The position numbers and the translations under genes are program-made. 7,657 nt of DNA from JANMEX01 sp031423755 (GTDB lineage Bacteria; Pseudomonadota; Alphaproteobacteria; Rhizobiales; Rhizobiaceae), in the NCBI GenBank assembly GCA_031423755.1, contig JANPGC010000196.1, positions 1 to 7,657 of the forward strand, given 5' to 3'. Positions within the stretch are counted from its first letter, which is position 1. Each line of letters begins with the position of its first letter. This document shows positions 1 to 6,081 of the stretch, piece by piece. The notes below the pieces were generated by a model. That model made no database searches and was not told where the DNA came from. It was given only the letters and a program-made list of their open reading frames with translations.

Positions 1-1884
1 GCCCGTCGTCTTCAGCCGCTCCATCGACTTGACGGCATTTTCGCGATCCTTCGACAAAACCTGTTCCGTAAGTTCCAAGGTCAGGTGTGACGCAAGGATC
101 TTGTGACGCACGATCAGTGCCCGGATTTCACGCAAAAACGCGTCATTGAAAAATTGCTGCGCGCTGATGTTGACCGCCAGTTTCAGCCCCGCCGTCAGCG
201 GTGCCCCCTGCCAGGACGCCAACAGCTTGATGGCATTCTCCAGAACAAATTGGCCGATTTCCTGCGCTTGGCCGCGCTGCTCGGCAAGCCCCATGAACTT
301 GTCGGGCGTCAGCATCCCCAGCGACGGGTGGTTCCAACGGATCAGGGCCTCAGCGCCGATTATCCTTCCGTCGCGGTCAACTTGAGGCTGGAGCCGCAAC
401 GCAAGCTGCTTCTTTTTCAGCGCTTGTTTGAGGTCATCAGCGATCATCAGTCCGTTGCCTGATTGAATATCCTGCCCCTGCTCAAATATCCGGTAGGCGT
501 TGCGGCCAGATCTCTTAACCTCATACATCGCCGTATCTGCATCTTTGAGAACATGGTCCACAGACTTCGCATTGCCGTCGAAAGAGATCGCGCCAATGGA
601 TGCCGATACGGGCGTGACCATTTTGCCAATCTCAAAACCCTTGCCCAGAGATGCCAGTATTTTCTCTGAAACCAGCGCCACCTTCTGGTTCGCGGACGAT
701 TTGTCGCGGCCGAGGCCCTCAAGCAGCACCACAAATTCATCGCCAGCCAGTCGTGCGACCGTATCATTGCGGCGCACAAGCTTTTTCAGCCGCCTGGAAA
801 CCTCCACCAGCAGCAAATCGCCCGTCCCATGCCCATGTGTGTCATTGAGCAGTTTGAAATTGTCGATATCGATAAACAGAACCGCCGCGCATTCATTGCG
901 CCGGGCGCATCCCGAAATGGTCTGTTGCAGGCGGTCGAGCAACAGGCGCCGGTTCGGCAGCTGCGTCAGCGTGTCGATGTAGGCAAGCGAGCGTATCTGC
1001 GCCTCATCCGCCTTCGACCCGGTCACATCCTGCAAATAGCCGTGCCAGATGATCCGGCCATTGTCGTGCATTTCCGGAGTCGCCTGCACCTTCATCCACT
1101 TCGCCTTGCCGCCATCGGTGACAACGCGGAACTCATGCATCCACAGCTTCATCAACTTGCGCGAAGCCTTCAGTGATGCATGATACCCGACGATGTCATC
1201 GGGATGAATAATCGTCAAAAATCGTTTGAGATTGAACTTTTCCTCATTCTCCTTGTTGTCAAGAAGCTCCCTGAAACCGGGGGACGAGAACACAACTTCG
1301 AAATCGCCGCAGGATTTGCGCTCGAGCTGGAACAATCCGCCGGGCACATGGGAGGTCAGCTTCAGCAGCCTCTCCTTCTCCTGCATCCGGATCATGATGT
1401 CCGTCGTTTCACGCACAGTGCCTTCGTAGTGACTGGGCTTGCCGGTCTTCTGGTCGAAAACCATGCGTGCGTTTTCGGTGATCCAGATGGGGTCTCGCGC
1501 CTTGTGCCTGTAAATCTGCGACGTGAAGTCAACAATTTTGCCGCGGCTTTCAAGCGCGGCCCGAAATTCATTGCGCCTTTGCGGATCAACATACCACTCA
1601 GTGGCAATGTCCTTGACGCCGTCGAGAAGTTGCCGCGGAGTCTCATAGCCATTCAGCTTGGCAAGAGCCGTGTTGGCAAACAGCATCTTGCCATCCAGCG
1701 ATGATCTGTAAAAGCCTTCCCCAAGGCTCTCGATGGCTTCGGACAGGTCAAAGCTCACGCGTTTGGCCGTCATCTGCGCCAGCCGGTAGCGGGCAAACAG
1801 CCAAATCGACGCGGAAACGGCCAGAACGCTGGTTCCTGCCAGCAGCCCGTTCACTCCCGCAAGTGATGCAATATCAAAAGCCAC
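1..1884 (-). CDS. PAS-PAS-GGDEF-EAL cyclic-di-GMP signalling protein, C-terminus beyond the window
   Basis: This is a membrane-anchored bifunctional-type c-di-GMP protein. The minus-strand frame is open from the GTG at 1884 to the window edge, giving 628 residues without a stop. Residues about 10-32 form one hydrophobic segment followed by Arg-rich residues, a likely membrane anchor. Two PAS-like sensor domains follow (about 45-165 and 172-290). The GGDEF domain covers about 295-468, with metal-binding Asp in FIDID (337-341), the signature AGDEF at 380-384 and an inhibitory-site RxxD at 371-374. The EAL domain starts near 480, with EAL at 512-514, VNIS at 571-574 and ELTE at 604-607; the DDFG region and later catalytic residues are off the edge. 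The GTG is chosen because it is the first possible start after the in-frame fdsD stop and has GAGGGA six bases upstream. Cyclase signature and visible phosphodiesterase residues look functional, but which activity dominates and what the PAS domains sense cannot be told. It follows fdsD by 54 bp on the same strand. Confidence 0.93.
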   Translation of the reverse strand, partial: MAFDIASLAGVNGLLAGTSVLAVSASIWLFARYRLAQMTAKRVSFDLSEAIESLGEGFYRSSLDGKMLFANTALAKLNGYETPRQLLDGVKDIATEWYVDPQRRNEFRAALESRGKIVDFTSQIYRHKARDPIWITENARMVFDQKTGKPSHYEGTVRETTDIMIRMQEKERLLKLTSHVPGGLFQLERKSCGDFEVVFSSPGFRELLDNKENEEKFNLKRFLTIIHPDDIVGYHASLKASRKLMKLWMHEFRVVTDGGKAKWMKVQATPEMHDNGRIIWHGYLQDVTGSKADEAQIRSLAYIDTLTQLPNRRLLLDRLQQTISGCARRNECAAVLFIDIDNFKLLNDTHGHGTGDLLLVEVSRRLKKLVRRNDTVARLAGDEFVVLLEGLGRDKSSANQKVALVSEKILASLGKGFEIGKMVTPVSASIGAISFDGNAKSVDHVLKDADTAMYEVKRSGRNAYRIFEQGQDIQSGNGLMIADDLKQALKKKQLALRLQPQVDRDGRIIGAEALIRWNHPSLGMLTPDKFMGLAEQRGQAQEIGQFVLENAIKLLASWQGAPLTAGLKLAVNISAQQFFNDAFLREIRALIVRHKILASHLTLELTEQVLSKDRENAVKSMERLKTTG

Positions 1885-1885
1885 G

Positions 1886-1905
1886 AAAATTCCCTCGTCA
1901 GGGAA
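1886..1905 (-). terminator. Small hairpin plus T4 between fdsD and the GGDEF-EAL gene: weak terminator or RBS-covering hairpin
   Basis: Read on the minus strand, TTCCCT-GACG-AGGGAA forms a perfect 6-bp stem with a 4-base loop (1905-1890), followed directly by TTTT (1889-1886). This resembles a short intrinsic terminator at the end of the fds operon. The stem is short and only half GC, and the T-run is only four, so termination would be weak. The 3' arm overlaps the GAGGGA ribosome binding site of the next gene (1896-1891), so the same structure could instead limit its translation. The sequence alone does not decide between the two. Confidence 0.4.
1891..1896 (-). promoter_or_regulatory. Ribosome binding site of the GGDEF-EAL gene
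   Basis: GAGGGA on the minus strand lies six bases upstream of the GTG at 1884-1882 and decides that start. It overlaps the 3' arm and the last loop base of the hairpin at 1890-1905. No other ATG, GTG or TTG occurs in this frame between the fdsD stop and this GTG. Confidence 0.65.
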
Positions 1906-1938
1906 CGTGTCGCACGCGGACCTTGCATTTTTGCTAAT

Positions 1939-2199
1939 TCAGGCCTCGATGTCGGACTGTGTGGTTAGCAGATGGTTATCAGCGCTTATCGAGGCAAGCG
2001 CCGCCCGCGCGCCGGTGGCGGCCAGTTCGCTCATGCCGCTGCCGCCCGCTGCGAGCGAGGCGGCCAGTTTCGCACGCATCCGCGGCTCCCAAAAGGATCG
2101 GATGTGCTCCGATATTCCGGCGACCGCTTCGTCCTTCGGATAGGGCCTGAAGAAATCCGCGATCTGATTGACCATGCGGATTGTGTCATTGTCGTCCAT
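1939..2199 (-). CDS. fdsD: Formate dehydrogenase small (delta) subunit FdsD
   Basis: This 86-residue protein is the small delta subunit encoded last in fdsGBACD operons. In Rhodobacter capsulatus FdsD has been reported as part of the FdsABG complex and needed for a fully active enzyme; I take its role here from that family knowledge. The family-like stretch is the N-terminal half: MVNQIADFF at residues 9-17, then the YPKDEAVAG and EHIRSFWEPRMR segments (about 20-42), followed by an Ala-rich, probably helical C-terminal half. There are no cysteines, no signal peptide and no membrane segment. The ATG at 2199 overlaps the fdsC/fdhD stop by one base (TGATG), indicating translational coupling; the ribosome binding site is weak. 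It is the last fds gene in the window, and the next gene on the strand starts 54 bp further on. The identification rests on both similarity and position. Confidence 0.88.
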   Translation of the reverse strand: MDDNDTIRMVNQIADFFRPYPKDEAVAGISEHIRSFWEPRMRAKLAASLAAGGSGMSELAATGARAALASISADNHLLTTQSDIEA

Positions 2200-3011
2200 C
2201 AGCCTGCCGTCCCTGTTCTGTCAAATATCATCAGACCGCCCTGAGCCTGGCTCGCAACAGTCAGCCCGGCCTTGTGCGCCAACCGCAATGCCAACGCACT
2301 GGGCGCAGAAACGCTCGCCACAAATCCGGTGCCGATAGCCGCCGCCTTCTGCGCCATCTCTACGCTGAACCGGCTCGAAAGCACGACAAACCCGCTCGCC
2401 GCCTCCGTTCCCTGCCGCGCCAGGGCGCCCGCCAGCTTGTCCAGCGCATTGTGCCGCCCGATATCCTCGCGCACAAATTGAATTGTCCCGTCCATTGCAC
2501 AAAACGCCGCCGCATGGGTGGACTTGTTCAACGCATTCATCGGCTGCCGGCTCTTCAGTGCATGCAAAGCCGACAGCACGGCACCGGCTTCCGGCTGCGC
2601 GGATTTCACACTCCGCAGCGGTTTCATCACCGCATCCAGTGACTGCGCCCCGCACAAACCGCAGCCCGAACGCCCGGTCAAAGTCCGCCGCCGCCCTTCA
2701 GCGCGCTCCAGCTTGGCAGCATCAACCTTGATGTTGACAACAAATCCGTCCGCCGCCTCGGTAAAACGAACATCTGCCAAATCTGATGCCGTGTCAGCGA
2801 TACCCTCGGTGATCGAAAAGCCAACCGCAAAATCCTCAATATCCTGCGGCGTCAGCATCATCACGGCAAAGCTGTTGCCATTATAGAGGATCGACACCGG
2901 CGCCTCGTCCGGCAAATGCCAGACCGCAGGCGCAGAACCTGCGGACGTGACAAGGATGCCCGTGAACGCAGGAGACGCGCTATTCTCAGACATCTCGACA
3001 GGCCGACCCAC
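2199..3011 (-). CDS. fdsC: FdhD/FdsC family sulfur carrier and molybdenum cofactor chaperone for formate dehydrogenase
   Basis: FdhD-family proteins pass sulfur from a cysteine desulfurase to Mo-bis-MGD, and the R. capsulatus homologue FdsC binds this cofactor for insertion into FdsA; it is a cytoplasmic maturation factor rather than a subunit of the final enzyme. Counting from the GTG at 3011 the protein has 270 residues, the normal size. The family CxxC motif is present as CGLC at 117-120, preceded by GRSG, and other family signatures are REDIGRHNALDKL (181-193), SSRFSVEMAQKAA (212-224) and SAPSALALRLAHKAGL (235-250). The start is uncertain. GTG 3011 lies two bases after the fdsA TAA, while an in-frame ATG at 2993 would give MSENSASPA and 264 residues; neither has a strong ribosome binding site. 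The end overlaps the fdsD start by one base. The gene could equally be named fdhD. Confidence 0.95.
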   Translation of the reverse strand: MGRPVEMSENSASPAFTGILVTSAGSAPAVWHLPDEAPVSILYNGNSFAVMMLTPQDIEDFAVGFSITEGIADTASDLADVRFTEAADGFVVNIKVDAAKLERAEGRRRTLTGRSGCGLCGAQSLDAVMKPLRSVKSAQPEAGAVLSALHALKSRQPMNALNKSTHAAAFCAMDGTIQFVREDIGRHNALDKLAGALARQGTEAASGFVVLSSRFSVEMAQKAAAIGTGFVASVSAPSALALRLAHKAGLTVASQAQGGLMIFDRTGTAG

Positions 3012-3013
3012 TG

Positions 3014-5863
3014 TTACTCAGCCGCTTGGACGTTGAAATGCGTCTCATCCATCATCTCGCGCTCAACCTGCCATTCCGATGGCCTGTTCGAGCGCGACAC
3101 CTGCACCGCCGTCACCTTGTACTCCGGGCAATTGGTCGCCCAGTCTGAGAACTCGGTTGTGACAACGTTGGCCCCCGAAATCGGGTGATGGAACGTCGTG
3201 TAAACCACGCCCTGCGGCATCCGCTCGGAGATTTCAGCCCGCAGCGTCGTCGCGCCCATGCGGCTGCCGATGGAGACAAAATCGCCGTCCTCAACGCCGC
3301 GGTCCTCGGCATCGAAAGGATGAATTTCCAGGACATCCTCGCCATGCCAGCGCGAATTCTCCGTCCGCCGCGTCTGCTGGCCGACATTGTATTGCGAGAG
3401 TATGCGGCCCGTCGTCAGGATGAGCGGGAACATGCGCGTAACACGCTCGGCCGTCGGCACATATTCGGTGATCATGAACCGGCCCTTGCCGCGCACGAAA
3501 CCGTCCACATGCATGATTGGCGCGCCGTTCGGGAACTTGTCATTGACCGGCCACTGCAGCGAACCTTCCGTGTCGAGCCGCTTGTGCGAAACACCAGCAA
3601 ACGAGGGAGTCATCAGCGCGATTTCGTCCATGATTTCGGCAGCATTGGCATAGCCCATCTCGTAGCCCATGGCGCGTGCGAGCCGGACAATGATTTCCCA
3701 TTCCGAAATTCCGGTCTTTTCCTTCATGACCGGCCGCACACGGTTGATGCGCCGCTCGGCGTTGGTGAAGGTGCCATCCTTTTCAAGGAACGACGTGCCG
3801 GGGAAGAAGACATGCGCATAGGCCGCCGTCTCGTTCAGGAACAAATCCTGCACCACAACGCATTCCATCGCCTCCAGCGCTGCCTGCACATGCCTTGTGT
3901 TCGGGTCGGACTGGGCAATGTCTTCGCCATGCACAAACAAGCCCTTGAACGTGCCGTCCACAGCGGCGGCAAACATGTTCGGAATGCGCAGGCCCGGCTC
4001 GGCTGAAAGTTCAACTGCCCAATGCTTCTCAAACGAACCGCGCACTTCATTGTTCGACACATGCCGGTAGCCCGGGAACTCATGCGGGAACGAGCCCATG
4101 TCGCACGAGCCCTGCACATTGTTCTGCCCGCGCAACGGGTTGATGCCCACGCCCTCGCGGCCGATGTTGCCAGTCGCCATCGCAAGGTTGGCCATCGACA
4201 TCACCATAGTCGAACCCTGGCTGTGCTCGGTAACACCAAGCCCGTAGTAGATCGCAGCATTCCTCGCATTGGCAAACAGCCGCGCCGCCTCGCGCAGTGT
4301 CGTTGCAGTCGTGCCGATCACCTCGGCCAGCGCCTCAGGCGAATTGCGCTCTTCTGCCACAAACTCGCGCCAGCGGTTGAACTCCATCATGTCGCAGCGC
4401 TCGTTTACAAACTTTTCGTCCACCAGCCCTTCCGTCACAATCACATGCGCCAGCGCGTTCATCACAGCGACATTCGTGCCCGGACGCAGTTGGATGTGAT
4501 GCGCAGCCTCAACATGCGGCGAGCGCACCAGATCAATCTTGCGCGGATCGGCAACAATGATCTGCGCCCCCTGCCGCAACCGCTTCTTCAGCCGCGAGGC
4601 AAACACCGGATGACCATCGGTGGCATTCGCGCCGATCAGCAGCACAACGTCAGCCTGCTCGACCGACTTGAAATTCTGCGTTCCCGCCGATGTGCCAAAC
4701 GTCTTCGACAGGCCATAGCCGGTCGGGGAATGGCAAACGCGCGCGCACGTGTCGATGTTATTGGTCTGGAACGCCGCGCGAACCATCCGCTGCATCGCGT
4801 AGACTTCCTCGTTCGTGCAACGCGACGATGTGATGCCGCCGATCGAATCCTTGCCGTATTTCGACTGGATCGACATGAATCTGTCGGCTGCAAACTGGAT
4901 TGCCTCATCCATCGAAACCGGGCGCCAGTCATCGGTGATCTTCTCGCGGATCATCGGCGTCGTGATGCGGTCCTTGTGGCTGGCATAACCGAAGGCGAAG
5001 CGTCCCTTGACGCACGAGTGTCCCTCGTTCGCGCCGCCGTCCTTGTCCGGCACCATGCGGATGACCTGATCACCCTTGAGCTCGGCATTGAACGAGCAGC
5101 CGACGCCGCAATAGGCGCAGGTCGTCTTCACGGTGCGCGTCGGCACGCCATGCTCGACCACCGACTTCTCCATCAGCGTCGCCGTCGGACAAGCCTGCAC
5201 ACACGCGCCGCACGACACGCACTCGGACGAAAAGAAATCATCGCCATACATGCCCGCCGAAACCCGGCTGTCAAAGCCGCGCCCTTGAATGGTCAACGCA
5301 AAAGTTCCTTGCGTCTCTTGGCAGGCCCGCACACAGCGCGAGCAGACGATGCATTTGGACGGATCATACTGGAAATACGGATTGGACGTGTCCACCTCAA
5401 CCTTAGATTCAAAATCCCAATGGTTCTCGCCCTTGAAACCATAGCGCACATCACGCAGGCCAACGACACCAGCCTGATCCTGCAATTCGCAGTCGCCGTT
5501 GGTCGAGCATGTCAGGCAATCAAGCGGATGGTCGGAGATGTAAAGCTCCATCACCCCGCGCCGGAGCTTCTCCAGCCGCGCCGTTTCCGTGTGCACCACC
5601 ATGCCCGCGCGAACAGGCGTCGTGCAGGACGATGGCGTGCCCTTCACGCCGTCAATCTCAACCAGACACAGGCGGCACGAACCGAACGGCTCAATGCTGT
5701 CGGTGGCGCAGAGCCTTGGAATTTCCCGGTCAATCATCGCCGCCGCACGCATGATCGACGTGCCTTCCGGCACGGTGACCAGCGCGCCGTCAATCTCCAG
5801 CGTCACCATGTTTTCCGCGACCCGGATCGGGGTGCCGTAGTTGATGTCGTGATGGAGGCCCAT
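3014..5863 (-). CDS. fdsA: NAD-dependent formate dehydrogenase, catalytic alpha subunit FdsA
   Basis: FdsA oxidises formate to CO2 at a Mo-bis-MGD centre and sends electrons toward FdsB in the cytoplasm. The 949-residue length suits the family. Domains in order: an N-terminal NuoG-like [2Fe-2S] domain (Cys52, 63, 66, 80); a His-Cys3 [4Fe-4S] site (His112, Cys116, 119, 125); two ferredoxin-type [4Fe-4S] motifs, CIVCSRCVRAC (171-181) and CVSCGACVQAC (215-225); the bis-MGD enzyme [4Fe-4S] site (Cys249, 252, 256, 284); and the molybdopterin and C-terminal dinucleotide-binding domains. The active-site pair Cys377-His378 (in ARVCHSPTGYG) and Arg578 (in PLRGQNN) align with R. capsulatus Cys386, His387 and Arg587 at a constant offset of nine. 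The metal ligand is cysteine, not selenocysteine. There is no Tat signal. The ATG has GAAGGA eight bases upstream. A 218-bp gap with a palindromic repeat separates it from fdsB, while fdsC begins two bases after its TAA. No defect is seen. Confidence 0.98.
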   Translation of the reverse strand: MGLHHDINYGTPIRVAENMVTLEIDGALVTVPEGTSIMRAAAMIDREIPRLCATDSIEPFGSCRLCLVEIDGVKGTPSSCTTPVRAGMVVHTETARLEKLRRGVMELYISDHPLDCLTCSTNGDCELQDQAGVVGLRDVRYGFKGENHWDFESKVEVDTSNPYFQYDPSKCIVCSRCVRACQETQGTFALTIQGRGFDSRVSAGMYGDDFFSSECVSCGACVQACPTATLMEKSVVEHGVPTRTVKTTCAYCGVGCSFNAELKGDQVIRMVPDKDGGANEGHSCVKGRFAFGYASHKDRITTPMIREKITDDWRPVSMDEAIQFAADRFMSIQSKYGKDSIGGITSSRCTNEEVYAMQRMVRAAFQTNNIDTCARVCHSPTGYGLSKTFGTSAGTQNFKSVEQADVVLLIGANATDGHPVFASRLKKRLRQGAQIIVADPRKIDLVRSPHVEAAHHIQLRPGTNVAVMNALAHVIVTEGLVDEKFVNERCDMMEFNRWREFVAEERNSPEALAEVIGTTATTLREAARLFANARNAAIYYGLGVTEHSQGSTMVMSMANLAMATGNIGREGVGINPLRGQNNVQGSCDMGSFPHEFPGYRHVSNNEVRGSFEKHWAVELSAEPGLRIPNMFAAAVDGTFKGLFVHGEDIAQSDPNTRHVQAALEAMECVVVQDLFLNETAAYAHVFFPGTSFLEKDGTFTNAERRINRVRPVMKEKTGISEWEIIVRLARAMGYEMGYANAAEIMDEIALMTPSFAGVSHKRLDTEGSLQWPVNDKFPNGAPIMHVDGFVRGKGRFMITEYVPTAERVTRMFPLILTTGRILSQYNVGQQTRRTENSRWHGEDVLEIHPFDAEDRGVEDGDFVSIGSRMGATTLRAEISERMPQGVVYTTFHHPISGANVVTTEFSDWATNCPEYKVTAVQVSRSNRPSEWQVEREMMDETHFNVQAAE

Positions 5864-5871
5864 GATCGTTT

Positions 5872-5877
5872 TCCTTC
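5872..5877 (-). promoter_or_regulatory. Ribosome binding site of fdsA
   Basis: GAAGGA on the minus strand lies eight bases upstream of the fdsA ATG (5863-5861). It supports this start over the internal Met19 and shows that fdsA has its own initiation signal despite the repeat upstream. Confidence 0.65.
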
Positions 5878-5915
5878 AAGCCGCAGCGCGGAATTGTGAA
5901 CTATCGGAGAGGTCA

Positions 5916-6062
5916 GCGCTGCCCCTCATCCGGCCCGTTGGGCCACCTTCTCCCCGCAAACGGCATGGAGAAGGGGATAATCGCAAAGGGTTGCGCAAGT
6001 CACCTTCTCCCCGTGTCTTCACGGGGAGAAGGTGGCCCAACGGGCCGGATGAGGGGCAGCGC
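5916..6062. repeat. Nested palindromic intergenic repeat of rhizobial (RIME-like) type
   Basis: Two 41-bp arms, 5916-5956 and 6022-6062, are perfect reverse complements around a 65-bp centre. Each arm carries a small palindrome (GGCCC-GTT-GGGCC at 5932-5944 in the left arm). The CCTTCTCC core occurs four times, alternating in orientation: 5946-5953, inverted at 5967-5974, 6003-6010, and inverted at 6025-6032. The centre can form its own hairpins instead of the long stem. Repeats with this CCCCTCATCC...CCTTCTCCCC character are abundant between genes of Rhizobiales; the RIME label is from memory and unchecked. There is no transposase and I see no target-site duplication at the ends. It lies between fdsB and fdsA, so it would be in the operon transcript, where such a structure could affect mRNA decay or the ratio of the two subunits (inference). 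Confidence 0.88.
6001..6034. repeat. Perfect 15-bp hairpin inside the repeat
   Basis: CACCTTCTCCCCGTG (6001-6015) and its exact reverse complement (6020-6034) enclose the four bases TCTT. This short-range hairpin shares bases 6022-6034 with the right arm of the 41-bp inverted repeat, so the two structures exclude each other. Neither strand has a T-run after it, so it is not a classical intrinsic terminator. Confidence 0.85.
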
Positions 6063-6081
6063 CAATGTTGAAAATTGTCCA

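Larger units (their letters stand above)
5864..6081. other. fdsB-fdsA intergenic gap
   Basis: This 218-bp gap is the only sizeable one inside the operon. It holds the 147-bp palindromic repeat (5916-6062), the fdsA ribosome binding site next to 5864, and about 50 bp of unremarkable sequence between them. I see no tRNA, no convincing promoter, and no hairpin followed by a T-run. Without the repeat the gap would be about 71 bp. Confidence 0.8.

Noticed and set aside
1180..1704. Plus-strand open frame opposite the GGDEF-EAL gene
   Set aside because: It is in codon register with the reverse-strand gene, which has clear PAS, GGDEF and EAL motifs; the plus-strand product resembles nothing known.
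3014..5863. Considered whether fdsA could be a NuoG or a periplasmic FdnG-type enzyme
   Set aside because: The active-site Cys377-His378, Arg578 and the following fdhD gene mark a formate dehydrogenase. No Tat signal or selenocysteine codon is present, and the N-terminal iron-sulfur region with fdsB next to it is that of the soluble NAD-linked type.
3185..5899. Very long open frames on the plus strand opposite fdsA (4022-5899 and 3185-4006)
   Set aside because: Their codons are in exact register with the fdsA codons, so they are stop-free only because fdsA avoids TTA, CTA and TCA. The predicted proteins are Arg/His-rich with no recognisable domain, whereas fdsA has every family motif.
6001..6034. 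Strong hairpin considered as an intrinsic terminator after fdsB
   Set aside because: No T-run follows on either strand, and fdsA downstream belongs to the same operon with only its own RBS and no convincing promoter in the gap.
5916..6062. Considered as a CRISPR array or IS-derived element with transposase
   Set aside because: The structure is one inverted pair with nested palindromes, not regularly spaced direct repeats, and there is no coding capacity or target duplication visible.
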